Shown here: positions 37,021-62,800 of the stretch, piece by piece
How the letters are laid out: every line of letters begins with the position of its first letter
Numbering within the stretch: the first letter of the stretch is position 1
DNA from: Membranipora membranacea
Lineage: Eukaryota > Bryozoa > Gymnolaemata > Cheilostomatida > Membraniporidae
Direction: 5' to 3'
Length of the DNA: 64,000 bases
Assembly (NCBI GenBank): GCA_914767715.1
Contig: OU612068.1
Location: 2,354,001-2,418,000, forward strand
Notes under the pieces: model-generated
What the model was told of the DNA's origin: nothing
The model's database searches: none
Seen by the model: the letters and a program-made list of their open reading frames with translations, nothing else
Translations under genes and position numbers: made by a program

Positions 37021-38241
37021 AAAAGAAGACTATAAATTTTATTCCTTATTTCTCTCTAGGCACTCTGGATCTCTCTGTTGCAAATGAACTCGAGAATGCG
37101 GTGAGATATTCGGCTACCATAGAATTAATACAGATTTCCAATGATGATTCGATGTACTGAACATCCGATACAGGTCTGAGGGATGGAACTCAAGAAACAA
37201 GTACAAGATGTCGCATAGAATCTCCTACAGATTAGCGATTCAAGGTAGGAATTATTTCTTACAAATATGACAGACTAGTCAAATATTTCAATGTTTTTTA
37301 TCGACACGCCAGGTTTTTCTTAGGCATGGATATCCAACAAGCGCTTTAAAGTTATACAGGGGGTCTTTCAATTAGAAACAGCCAAAATCACAATTTGATC
37401 GCTCACTCCCTGAATGAGTGATACCTGCTAGGCTCTCACTTTCAGATCGCTCACTCACTTGATGGAACTATATACATTCAGAGTGAACGATTTGAGAGCG
37501 ATTTTGTCTAATTGAAAGACCAAGTGAGTGATAATTTTGGAGCGATGTGATAGTGATAACTTGCTTTAGTAAAGGATCGCTCTCTCTAATTGAAAGACCC
37601 CCCTGATTAGAAATCTAAATCATAGCTTTAATACTTATATCACAGTATTTCTCTGATGTTACAGTTCATCGAAGACTTTCTTGACTGGCAAACTCAATTG
37701 GAGGACGAAGTATATGGTGTCGACATCACGGATGCAGATAGGTCAAAATGTCTGCTTTGCATTCAGACAAGAATCAGCTGGAGAATCACTTGTAAGTACA
37801 CTTTACAATGTGATGCAAAATCTGTGATATTGATCAAGATTGTGGAAATCAAGATCTACATAGAATGCCATTTTGCACATACTTCTTCTCACCTAGCCGG
37901 CTGTATCCTTAGCACATACTATATTAGGCTAAATTCAAGTCTAGCTCAACATCTTTACTTTATTATAGACTCCCACCTCAATTAACCAAGATTAAGTGTG
38001 AGCTATCATTACGCCATTATAATATTCTTACAGGTCACTCCTTCTTAGCGCTCACTAAGGAGTTTTTGACTGAGAAAACGCTTTGTCAAGATAGCTTGGA
38101 GCAGTACTTTGGTCACCAAAGAGCCAAAACTGGCAGTAACAATGCTCCAACTATGAGCGAGTTTCTAAATACAGCCAGGATACTGACAGTGACACAAGAG
38201 GCTGAATGTACTATATCCAAAGGGAACTACACTAAACTTTA
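37021..38241 (+). pseudogene. Decayed P-element-type (THAP9-like) transposase
   Basis: Three fragments in order resemble the C-terminal half of P-type transposases. The first is GTLDLSVANELENA at about 37060-37100, between splice-like borders. The second is FIEDFLDWQTQLEDEV with CLLCIQTRISWRIT at about 37662-37790. The third is HSFLALTKEFLTEK, CQDSLEQYFGHQRA and TMSEFLNTARILTV at about 38034-38200. The -QDxLExYFGxQR- block is the most recognisable family signature. Stops separate the pieces, though some could be introns. The N-terminal THAP domain is not seen. Probably a dead relic. Confidence 0.6.
37357..37605. mobile_element. Small TIR element (MITE), ~250 bp
   Basis: The terminal inverted repeats are CAGGGGGTCTTTCAATTAGA (37357-37376) and TCTAATTGAAAGACCCCCCTG (37585-37605). 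A third solo copy of TCTAATTGAAAGACC lies at about 37508. The interior has GATCGCTCACT repeats and no open frame. It sits between the first two transposase fragments. No convincing target-site duplication is visible. Confidence 0.7.
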
Positions 38242-40129
38242 AAAAGACACTATGGTGATCTCTGAGGAGCCAATGGAGAAAGGAAGTTGACAAAAGAAAT
38301 GAGTCATGAGTTTTTGTTAACCATTGTTGGGCTGAGAATGTAAAGTATTACATAGCAATAGTATTTGAATAAAATTGCAGAAGTAAAATTACATAAAAGA
38401 GACTTAGAAAAAATTAGATACAGATTTTCCTGAAACCACAAGATCAGTTTGATTCTTTTATTGTGAACTCTGTCTAAAAACTGGCAGAAGGATTTTTTTT
38501 CTTATTGCTGTCTATTTATTGTTTACATCTATTTATAAATGCCACACACCTCACTCTGGAAAACTTTTGCACTACCTTATGAAATTAATCAAAGGCATCA
38601 GAACTTGGTATGTTACAATCTACTGTGAGCCACTGGTTGTGAGCCTTGTCAGCGTGCAGTATAGAGTCCATGACAAGATCTCTTACGTTGCAATTACTGC
38701 TCACATTGGAAAGAGTGGCAGATGAATGAGAATCAAGCGCAATGAGAAATGTAGAAAGCTGGCTGATACATATGTAAGTGCACCACGATCTAGAGGCAAA
38801 GAATTTCCCCCTATTAGACTAGCGAGAGAGTTCCCCTGAGGTTGAGTTGAGGTACTGCTTGCTTGCTCAGGATAATTCTGTTGTGCAGCCTGCAAAAGAG
38901 ACATCATATATTGGTTTGAGTAAGATTAAAGCCATTAAAACACAAATTGGTTTTATCACAATAAGAACTTGTGGTTATGGAGACAAACTAAATTTTAACT
39001 TAAAATAAGTTAAGTAAAGTTAAATGTTGCATAGCCGACCTCTGTGCTTCAATTCATAAATTAGCCGTTCAAAAGTAATGGGTTGATATTCCTAAGATCG
39101 TTTTGGGTTGTTGATGTGAAAAACTTACGGCTTGCAGCGGGTATAGTCTCCAGCCTCAAAATGTTGAGCGCAATATGCCTTCTACTGAGCATTCCATTCA
39201 CGTATGTGTTGACTAGGTCTTGCCTCACGACAGCTTTTAACCAATTCAATCCCCTATAACATTCCAAAAATAGGTGTGAATAATCAGGGCCATTGTACAT
39301 ATTAACGTTGAGCAATGATTATACAGGCTGACTTGATGGATTGTAAATTTGTAGCATTTGCTCACTACAACCTATAACCTTCTGTTAGTTTATCAGAATC
39401 CTCTCTAGTTGGTTAATTATTATTGTATAACTAGTAGGGTCAGTGCATTGCTGTAGTAACCTGAAATACATGGCCAAATATCAATCATTCCTATCTGTAC
39501 CTATCAAACCCATTCTTATTAAAATACACAGACAAGGGGCAGGGCACTCTGTCTGTAGACAGTTACCCCTCTGCTCTGGTTGAGACAGGCTAAGAGAAAG
39601 AAAGCATGGGTCATATGTCTTCAATAACCTAAAACAAAGGATACTAAAGCAATGATGAAATTTTGATATCTTGGAGAGCAAGTGCTACTCCTATCTAGGT
39701 AGATGCAATGTGATTTACCTGACTCTATCTTTTCTAGGTACTACAAACAATCAAACCATCTCCAAAACACCCGTCTGCTATTTTCTTTCTTCTAGTTTGA
39801 GTGCAGTGCAGCAGAAAATACTTGCTTTTGTGTGATTGGTTCATTTAACTCCAGTCACAGCTATTCTTATTATTACTACAATGGCTGTACAGTGCTATTT
39901 TTTTCAGGTGACACCTGATTGGTCAATTCTGAGCTGGCCCATATTCTGCCTGCTGATATATAGATAAAGGGACAGTAGAAGCTTAGGACTGCGTAAGCTT
40001 TGGAGCAAGGTGCTTGGATAAGACTGACAGCTGAGAAGAATGAATTATCTTAGATCCAGATTACTATAAATTTCCATATATCTATGATGTAACAGCATCT
40101 ATGCTTGACTCCATCACCCTGCATTGGAT
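38242..40129. other. Stretch between the transposase relic and Src; two unassigned candidate exons (minus)
   Basis: On the minus strand 39253-39129 is open, has a good donor (GCC|GTAAGT) and an AG acceptor, and reads GLNWLKAVVRQDLVNTYVNG and on to ILRLETIPAAS. It looks like protein but I cannot place it. A second open stretch, about 38889-38770, starts after TTTTGCAG and reads AAQQNYPEQASSTSTQPQGN. The two are not in matching phase, so they are not joined. The Src promoter and 5' UTR should lie in 39.9-40.13 kb. TATATAGATAAAGG near 39957 is a weak TATA-like candidate. Confidence 0.25.
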
Positions 40130-52219
<12,090 letters not shown>

Positions 52220-53808
52220 TATTCTAAGGAATAATCTACTACTATCTACCCGTATTGAGACGCCTCGCCTGTATGCGGCTTGCACTTGCTTCAAGTCGCT
52301 GCTTATCTTAGCAAATAAAAACTACACCAACCTTGACCTCTATTCTGGTAGCTCAATGGAAGCTGTGAGGTAAACAGTAGTAGCAGGCTGATACAATGCT
52401 CATCAACCTCTTAGCAGTACACTGCACCGCATTTATAATAATGTTAGCAGGACTGGCGGAGTTGTCTTCCCAAAATATTCTGCCAATTGTGGAAGACAAC
52501 TCCACTGTGTTGGGCAATTATTGTTGTTAGCATAAAACTGGGTATCGTATAGTTTTCTTTTTGTATTGAGCATTGTGATCAATTAATGTTTTTGCTAACC
52601 GTCTGGCATTCATTCAAGTGACACTGCCTTATATCCGTGTTGAAATTGTTATTTACTGTATTCTACCAAACTAACTCCACTCACATCACTAGGAATCATT
52701 CTTTAAGACATTATGATATTACTACTGTTACACATTTTACAGCAAGGTCATAAGTGTAACATATGGCCTTATTTAGCACTTCATTTTGTTTGTATTAATA
52801 TATACTAGGTCATTATTTTGTAAATATTTTCCACCTATCTATCAAAGTGGATGAGTTTTTATCATGGTGATTCAACTGTAACCTGTTCATAATTACTGCA
52901 TTATTCTTTGTGTATTTCTCAGCTACATGTAAGAGACATCATGGTGATGCGATTAGTGTTTATTAACTTATATTGTGCAGATCATGCTTCATCCTCATTG
53001 TTTTAGGCTTTGTTACTATTGATGATACATTATTGTGTTGTTCAGAATTCCCAGTTCTTGATATGAAATGTACATATCTGGAAAATAGCTAATCTGAATA
53101 GTCTATTTAACGGGGAACTGGTTGTAGTTGATACCCTAGAAATGAGACTGAGAAAGGAGACTGACAACGAGTTATCTGAAGACCGGAATATTGGGATACA
53201 GGGCTGGGTTGGTGGTTGGCAGTTGGTTTATTCAGGAATGATGGTTATTGCTGTGTCAAAGTGCAAAAAAATCAGTAAGGAGAACCACATTAAATAATTA
53301 TGATGACACTAAGTAATTATGTGAAAAAAAGCTGCTTCAAAAAAGTAGAAACAGACCAGCCACATAACATTGCAGCGGGATAACTGCAAATCATAACATT
53401 GATAAATAGAAAACCCTTCTCTATCAAGAAGCATAATATGCTACTAGTTTAAGTGACAGTGGTAAAAGTGAATAAAATACTGGAGTAAATAAACGTAACA
53501 CATTGAGCTACCCAATTAACGACATAAAATGTTACTAACAACAAAAATATATTCTCATTCGATATACATACACACTCGCCAACGCAGGCGGCGTCGTGAT
53601 CAAGTGATGTTTGTCTAATTTGGGGCATGCATCCAAAAGTAGTGCCCGAACTTACATAGGCGACCATTCCACCTGTTCATGAATAACAACAAAGTGTCCA
53701 TTTGCATATTCTAGATGTGGCAAGATGTTAATTAATTAGAAGTTTGCCTTTGATATTGCACCGTGACTAATGTATTCCAGTAATCAGGTATTGATTCAGA
53801 CGGTCAGA
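52220..53808. other. Intergenic between convergent Src and Lgl genes
   Basis: The stretch holds both 3' UTRs. AATAAA at 52314-52319, about 95 bases after the Src stop, is a good candidate poly(A) signal. A 13-nt perfect inverted repeat GGAGTTGTCTTCC/GGAAGACAACTCC lies at 52458-52470 and 52491-52503. For Lgl, TTTATT near 53223 (AATAAA on the minus strand) is a possible signal. No gene is recognised. Confidence 0.5.
52458..52503. repeat. 13-nt inverted repeat
   Basis: Perfect arms with a 20-nt loop lie about 240 bases after the Src stop. It could fold in a long 3' UTR or be a small foldback relic. Confidence 0.6.
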
Positions 53809-56800
53809 TCACGTTGTTAGAGGCTCGGAATTCTCAGCCTGGTAAAAGAGAGATATAAACAATTGAAGTATCTGCAGCAAAAATATGATAACTTACCAAT
53901 CTTACAATAGGCAAAGCCGCAACAGTATGACATTGTAGTGATCATAGAGTGTAATATGGGGAAACTGCCTTGATTGAAAAACTACGCAAAAGCTAGCTTG
54001 GCCAGTACCTAGTTCATGTCATGTTTTGTAGGAGTTTGAAAAGCATATCAGCAGATGCCCAACTCAGTATAAAATATTCTCGCAGTTCTGAAATCAAAGA
54101 TTGAATATATTTAACCATGATTTTAGAAGATTGGCCTACCTGCGGTTGTGAGCTAGGAGAAGTTTGACTATTATTATTAGTGATCTCATTCCCCGTCATT
54201 GTTGGGGTTACCCCCTCCGTCGTCGTGTGATTCGCTGACTGCCTGTTCACCTGCTCTGCCGTTCCTAATGATATAAAGATTAGACATGCGATCACCTGTT
54301 ATGGTTTTATTTTAGCAGGAATTGTCTGACAACTTATAGGGAGAGCATAACCCAAAATTTATGTCAAAATATGTCGCATGCCAATAATCAGAGAGTTTGT
54401 CATAAACACTCTGGTAAAAACTATCATATTTAATTGATCATCGTGTCTTGGTCTGTTGTTGGACAGTTGTGTTAGTATGTTTAATACATAAGCATCCCTG
54501 AGCTGTAGCTAGCCATTCAAAAGCCAGTCTTCTAAGCAGCAGCAGCAGGCATACACAACCAGCAATTTATCAAAAGTATAGCATAGGAAGCGGAGAATAT
54601 TCTTTATATGTGTATACTGCATGCAACAAAACACAACACTTGATCCAAGTGAACATCACTATGCTTCTCAGAGGTAACAGGGGAGGAACTATAAGTGCAT
54701 CATCCGGACCTTCTTAGCACACCACAAAAGCGAACAGGTATGGTTGGTTCATGCTGATGACAAACATTAACAATATAACCGGATCCAAATTTTGTCGCAT
54801 AAAAGGTGTTCTATTAGCTATGCATGATCTAAAATCTGAAGTCTTGTTAATTGTGTTGAAAAAAAGAATATTGTGTTTACATTATTCGCTAATTGATGGT
54901 GATGAGGTGAGATATAGTTAAATTTACACACCATTACTTTGCTCAGGAGCTGATGAGGAGGTGGTGGTTATAGCAGGTTGGTTATTGGAGGATGTGTTAT
55001 TATCTACTTCCTCACTGTAAATTGATATTGATGTTTGAATTACAGAACTAAAAACAAGAAATTCAGTAAATAGCAATTTGACAAATCAAATCCACAACCG
55101 CAACCTAGCATACTACAACCCAACACCAAGGCAGTTTGAGCATAGTGAACCCTGACCCCAAACCAGTTGTAGTAGTCTAATAACACTGTCATGTTGAGGA
55201 TAGACAGGGGTGTACAAACAAGCCACAGTCACAGGGCTAGCCATTTTTTGATGTGATATTCATGTGTACAAGTAAGATACTCTCAAGCAAAAGTAGTGAT
55301 GAAACATTTTGTCAAATTATGCTCAAACCGCTCATTGGTGGTTGGATGTTGGCGCTTTAAGTTGGTTGATATTTGTTAAGGAAGGGTGCAAACAGGTGGT
55401 ATAATCATATTCTGCTCCTTAATCACTTAACAGAACAATAAGTGTGAAGTGACTGGGCAAAGCGAGCAAAAATAATAGCAGCCAGGTTAAAAAGGGTAAA
55501 GAAGGTTCATTAGGGGTTATATAGCTTCAAAATATAAAGTGTATATTTAAATATATATATTCTCAAGATGCACAAGTTCAACTTAAACACAGTGTCGGCT
55601 GCCTAGTGATGATATTTGGGGGTATTTATCGATAATGATAGCGAACAAAATCGATCACCTTGTGCAATCACAACTTCTCCCAAAAAGTGCTAAACAAATT
55701 ATAACTCTTTTCATAATTGACAGCCAGTAGAACTTACTGAACGTAATCTCTGATTTCGTCTTGCGTCATGTCAGCAGATTGAAATGATTGGTCGACCGAT
55801 GAGTCGCCTGGTGATACCAATGAATCTCGGTTATTGGTAGGTGGGTGGGTCTCGTCTAATCAGCGTAAAAGGATAACAAAACAATGCTTTCACAACAACA
55901 CTAGTAGTATCGTCCTTACAATGCAAGCCGTGTCACTAAAAGCTGACCAGCTAATCGTTTCACAACATAACCAATAACTAAACAGGGGGGGTATCACACG
56001 CATAAAATCTGTCCAATCTGGAGACAATTTCATTTATTAAATGATGTAAAGCTTTTGTTTCAAGGAAAAGCAAGCATGAGAAAATTCTACATTTAGTCCG
56101 GTGTTTGTTGCAATAAGACTCTGATGCAATGATTACAAGAGAGCATGCATGGCAAACAGGTTTTAACAACGTTATTGTACTTTGACATTTTTTTAAAGCG
56201 ATATGCAAGCTTTCTAATGTTCAGCAAGCGTTAATTCTCCCCTCCAGCTGTAAGATGCTCTTCTACTCACCGTAGTTCTCGACGATGATTTGCGGCGTAC
56301 CCTCTGGGGTTCTCAGTCCGTCCTTTAGGTTTAGCTTACACAGAGGTCTGATGTATCGAGCGGCTGATAAACTAAACCTGGCGTACTCAGACGAGGAGGA
56401 GAGAAAGAATCCCTCTCCAGTCGAGGCAAATAAGCAGGACGCAATACCACTTAAAAAGTAATAGAAAACATAATTATCTCGAGTATTGAAAACGTGAATA
56501 ACTCGAGAATTGGAAACGTGATTTACTTGAGTATTGAAAACATGAACAACTCGAGTATTGAAATCGTGATTTACTCGAGAATTGAACACACAAGTGGATG
56601 TCTTCGTTTGTTATTACATGCAATTTACTTCTAGTCCATTATTATTTTTCATCGAGCTCAATCCATTACTGGTTTGTTGTTGAGAAGATTGTCTCCATAA
56701 AATTGTTAAGAGTTCAACAAGTTCACTCAACAAAACATAATCTAACTCTATCTGCAGGCAGTGCGCCTATGATTTTGTAACTGTATCAAGTAATGAGCTG

Positions 56801-59800
56801 GCTCCTGTCATGTCCATAATTTCAACCATTCAGTCCAGGGGGATAATCACTAACACAGATCATCAGGCTAAAAGGAGCAGGTTACAGCTACCCACTGTCA
56901 CTTACTTGATGTCCGTCTTGTTGACAGCGTCTATGTTCATCTGACGACGTAAGCCTTTAATAGTATACACAGAAAGTTGTCCCATATTAGTTATACATGC
57001 AATGTTCATTTCATTATATTGTTCGTCACTGCGACTTCTGAATGTACAGGTAGCGACACGCCTCGTTCTCGAGCCTTCATGTGCAGTCAACTTCCATTTA
57101 TCTTCTGGTTTAAGAGTCGGCATTGCAAAGATCTACAAAACATGTTAAGTATGATTAAATTTAGACACAGCACTACCTTCTGTTGTCACACAAGCAGGGT
57201 GTCATAAAGTTGAAGGTTTGATAATTATCAAGAATGAAGAGACAAGTCAGTGAGTATCTTATCAATCATGGATAACTGTTAACATAGGATCATTTTCTCA
57301 ACGACTATGATAATATATATGATGTATTCTATCATAATAACGACTTAATTTGATTTGCCAAACAGCGTGTCCCGAAGTTTACCTTAAACTGTTCCTCAGA
57401 GATGACGAGTAGCTTATGATTGCCAGTCATATCCGGAGCCTTAGCTCTGCCATTCTGTACTTCCAATGCTAGGGGTAGAGGGTAATATGTCCCGTCTATA
57501 ATAGCTAATCCTATCACAGGTGCTTGATGCCTCAATGTTATCTTCAAATAAGAGAACAGATTGATAGGTTGGCGATCAGCAGGTCAGATGTTAACCATCT
57601 CATTATTACAATTTAGAGTTATCCTTGTGATCTGATCAAAAACTTAAGTTAAATCAATTCAAATTTGTCTGTCTTAAGATCATTATGGGTCCACACCAAG
57701 TCAGTTATCGCATATGCAGTAGACATGATTTCAAAGTTGGAACAGGAGTACAATGATATACACAAAGTATAAGGAAAAGAAATAGTCACTCTCATCACTT
57801 AATACCGAGGAGTTGCCTGTAAACACGTACCTCTTTAGAGATCCTGGCTGTAACGTCCTCTTGATCACGTTTATCATAAGCTGGCAGGATTATAGAGAAT
57901 ACGTAGACTTTACCAGCGTTAGTCCCAGCTAATAGGGACGGACTGTGTACTGTTGGTGTTAGATATGTGTCAGCAAAGTGTAAACATCTGTAAATAAACA
58001 TCAACAGTACATCAATAAAATCACCAGGGCGAGTTTAATTTTTTGCTATAGGTACAGGACTAAAAGTGTTGTCAAGATAAATGAGGGTTGCAATGACATG
58101 GCTATCCAAGTTTTGAGATGCTGGAATATGAGTAAAATTTGAACCTTCCAATTTCTTGAGGAATATGAGGCTGGTATAAACATAGTTTGTCTGTTTATGG
58201 AGGAACATTCGGTAATTTGATGGAGTAGGCCTAAGGACATTTATTATATATTGTTAGGCACTCACCTGACCATACTGCACTGTGAACCATCTCCAGATAG
58301 ATTTCTCTCCTCGATCGCTCTCTCCGCATGTGGGACATCTTCCTCTATACTAGACGGGGGAGGCAACTTTCTACCTGCATTCATACGAGGTGATGATATC
58401 GCTCTCCCAGAATCTCCATCACTAAATTATAACATGAAAAATCAACTTTATTATCTTTAAAAGTTTAAGCTCAAGAAAAAAAACTCAGCCTGAATGACCA
58501 TATTCCAGTATCAGCCAAGTACTGCAAATGTTTCAAGTACTGTATAGGCTCAGTCATCATCAACTAAAAAGGGAGGTCTAACACAAGAAGAAACCACACC
58601 AATAAGGATAGATAACATACCCTTTGACCTCTTGTAGCCTGTTAGAGTCTTTTTTTGTTGTTTTACCGGCCATTGAGCGTCGCCGTCTCAGTCTCCTAAA
58701 GCTTTCTCTAAGTGATTTTTTGAAGGATTTGCGTCGTGACATACTGGAGTCATCAGTAGCTGACGTCTCTGACGCGCTAAGCGTACATGTGGCTGAGATG
58801 GCGCGACGCTGACAGAAGTCAAACAGACAGAAACCGTGAGCTGTACCGGCAGATAACCTTATAGAGAGAAGACAATATATAGGGCTGTACAAATTTTAAG
58901 GCTGATAGCAACATGAAACCATTGGTAAATTACAAAAATACAATGCATCTCATCAACTTTTCTATTAGCTGTAAATCAGGACAGTCAACCTGCTAACAAC
59001 GAGATTTATAAACAAGTAATCATAATACCAATAATACAGACAACTCACTGCAACTCTCCTTAACAAAAATCTTTCTGCGATGTTCTAATGACAATGATTG
59101 GTAAACTTACAGCTGCCACTCGGTATGTACAGACAGTGCAGTACACGCTGCCGGCGGAGACATCTGTAGTACACACTGAGGCTGGAATCCCTGGTTATAT
59201 CTAACATCACCAGACACTACTGTCAGGCTCTCATGTCCCTTCCATACAAAATTATCTCTGTCTCCTACCAGGTTCACTTTGCTAACCTGCAACAAACATA
59301 GTCATACTTATAATGGAAAAAACAGGTCTGTGAGGCAGCCATATTTACTCTATCTATATAGATCTATCAGTGGGAACTCGGGTTATGTATGGAATCATGG
59401 ATATTGCGCCAATCAACCCTGAAATATCAAGCTTCATGCAAAACTGATAACATCATTTTTAGCTTGAAATGGCACAAACTCAATAACTACACAAAAGTAA
59501 ACCGTAAGTGGCTAGCCATGGTCAGTGACGTTAAGTGATACTTACTTTGAGATCAGCCTCCCTCTGTTCTCTCTCCATCTGTAGTACGACCACATGTCCA
59601 GCAGTGCCAGCTACTACTAATATATCACTGACAGGGCACAAGAATATCCTCTGTATACCTAGCCTAGGATCATCTGTGTATGGGTCAAAGTGTCCGATCT
59701 TACGGAACGGGGGCCACTCCTCCTCATCCTCAGCTGTCAAAAACAGTGTGACCTTGGGTTACATTGGCTGTTATCATGTATATGAAACGGTGCATTGACT

Positions 59801-62800
59801 AACCAAAAGCTCATGCTGTCCCGAGCATATCCATATGCAGCGGTTTCTATTGGCCAACAATTGACTGATATGCTTACACAGCCTATATACCTGTATCACT
59901 GCTATCGATATACTCACTCAACTTAATCACAGCAGGTTTTTAAGTTGTCAGTGCATCTTCCAGTTACTTATCCTTTGGTAAGGACGCGGGTGATGTTCTT
60001 ATCCCACAGTCTAAGTGTTTAGTTGTGACACTTCTCGCTCACGGTGCTTATGCATCATATTTTAGAGCTTCAGCGAGTGTATCTATCTATTCACAGGGGG
60101 TCACACTAGTTGCTATCATACTCATGCAAGTAAACTGAATTTTCAGCGGATAGTGAGCTTCAATATGCAAGCAAGAGTGCATGACTATGGTTCAGGTTTA
60201 ATTCATGATGTACATCACGTGATATACACAAGATATTCATGTGATATACACACAATATATTCGCCATGTACACGCTATCACTGAGGTGCATCAATCCAAG
60301 CCATTACTGCCAGAGTGCAATGATATTTTATATGCTGTCACATATTTTCCGCGGGCATGCATCAAAGACATGATAACACTGGTGAATCCCAAACCATAGA
60401 CTCAGACAATTATCTTCCAATGGAACAATTCAAGACAAATTCTAAGAAGAAGTTTAAGCTCATGTTTAAGATTGCTATGAAGAAGAGAAACTGTTAGACT
60501 GATGTTATTTCCCTCCAAAGGATTGTCAGTTACTGAGATAATGTTTGACCATTGAGTATTAATCGCTGTTGTAAGGCAGCAAAGTTTTGGGCCCAACTCC
60601 GAATCCAGACTTATACACCAAGCTCGCTTAAGATGAAGCCCCTAACTCTCAAGAAGATGTATTTCAAACATAAATAGAGCTATAGCTTGTCTTGCATAAC
60701 CATATCAAAGCCTTTGTCAAATGCAAACAGCGAACTTGGGTTACTTTTCTAGCATTATAAAGGTTAACGCGGCGACAACCTTACACTGGATGGATTTTAA
60801 ATCATCACATACTTGGATCTCTTATTCCATCTGCAACATCTGTAATTCCCACATATGTCAATACATTATTACCAGCCTATCCAACTATATCAAACCAAAT
60901 CTTAGTATCATAACTAGATAGAAGATAGGGATGTCGAAATTCTTTGCTCAAGGAACTAAGCATGCTCACAATGGATATCAGTTCCCAGGTATTGAAAATG
61001 TTTCCATGATTCAAGGAGTGCCTTGTGAACACCAGATCTTTTACCATCCCCTAAACTCATACCTTGTTCGGTGAAGCCCTCCTCGAAGTAGCTGGCTGTG
61101 TTCACTTTGTACAGCAGCTGCATGGAGACAGTGCTCACATTCCAGAACTTAACGCTGCCGTCCTCATGTCCTGTCAGCAGCAGGTCACGACACTTCCTCG
61201 TCTCCTGTCTCTCCCCACCACTGATTGGCCAATCCTGTAACATGGTGGTAACGATTGGATGAATACCAGAGAACAAAGTAAGTGTGGCTAGGTCCCCATA
61301 TCCGGACCATGAATTTCACTTTTAGCGTACGCTATGAATTCTGTTCAGTTATATATTTTGTATTATTGAGTATCCTTTATGTTTTCTTATTGCAGCCCAC
61401 TCATTCACAAGCATATGTGCCCTGATTTGTATATATATTATAATATGATAATCGAACACGACACAAAAATGTCACTCACCCGTTTGGAGTAAGAAGAGAA
61501 CTGAAGATTACCAGCATCTACAATTTTCTTCCACAGACTCTCAGGTACATTACTAACATGTGATGATGCTGTGATGGCTGATGCGTGTATGCTGTAAAGA
61601 AAATAACCAAGGTGAACAGTAAGCCTATCTTTCTAAACCTTTAGGTAATACTAAGTTTTCATGGCTAGTCAAACAAAGCGAAAATGAGTTATAATATAAA
61701 AGCATCATAATAATATCCGATCTTACCGTTGCTTCAGATAGGATAAGGTATTCTTTACGCATTTAAAGAGAAGATAATAGCTGTAACTTATGAGGGCGTG
61801 ACTATAAATGAGCCTGTAAACACTCAAAATATGAAACAAGATCAGTTGTCATATGAGCCATGGGATTAAAGGCAAGAAAGTTTTACCTGTTTAGTTATCA
61901 TATGAGCCATGGGATTAAAGGCAAGAAAGTTTTACCTGTTTAGGTAGGGTAGTCTGAATGGAGGCCATCCATTGGTAAGTAGATCTATGGCAACGACCTC
62001 TTCTTCTAATAGAACAACCAAAGTGTGTGGGACATCTCGTATGTTACCTGCATCTAGCACTGCAACATCCAATAAGAAATGTTAGAGGTACATGTGAATA
62101 AGTTTGTTTGAGAAGAGGCGGGTACTGCTTCACCAACCATCGGCATCATTATATAAGAGGCAAAGAGTAAAGCTCCAGTTTGATCTTTACTGGTGTGAGC
62201 GCAACGGCAAGTCGATCACATTATGTGGAGGTTAGTCACAATATTGCTAAGATTTAAAACACAAGAAGATTAAAGAGCTGCACTCCAGTATAATTTATAT
62301 AAGATTGAAGATATTGTGTCCATAAGAAATTGAAGCGTGGAATCACCAGAGAAGCAGAATAAACGCCTTATTACTATATACAGCATTACCTGTGTCTTTC
62401 ACTGCACAATACAAGATTCCATCGGAAGAAAATACATGATAATGAGTTCCATACAAGATTAAATGTTAGTTTCCTCGAAATTCCTGTCATGACCCAACAC
62501 ACAAACAAAATTTCCAGCCATCAATTTAAGTTGAGAAAATATTAGAAAAAAAGGTAAAACATGGCATGATGATTTTTTATATTTTTCAACATCTGAGGGA
62601 AAATTTCGGCTGTGGGACCTGTATATACATCCAGCTTCTTACCTGAATCTTGGTTTTGTTCATCAGCAGAGCAGAGCACTACAAAGTCTATAACTCTGGA
62701 GGTAAAGTCAAAGGTTACGTGTTTCTCTCCTTGTATTACAGAGACAGTAAACTTATCTCCATAACTACCTCGAGCCATACCACCGGAGAATATAATATAA

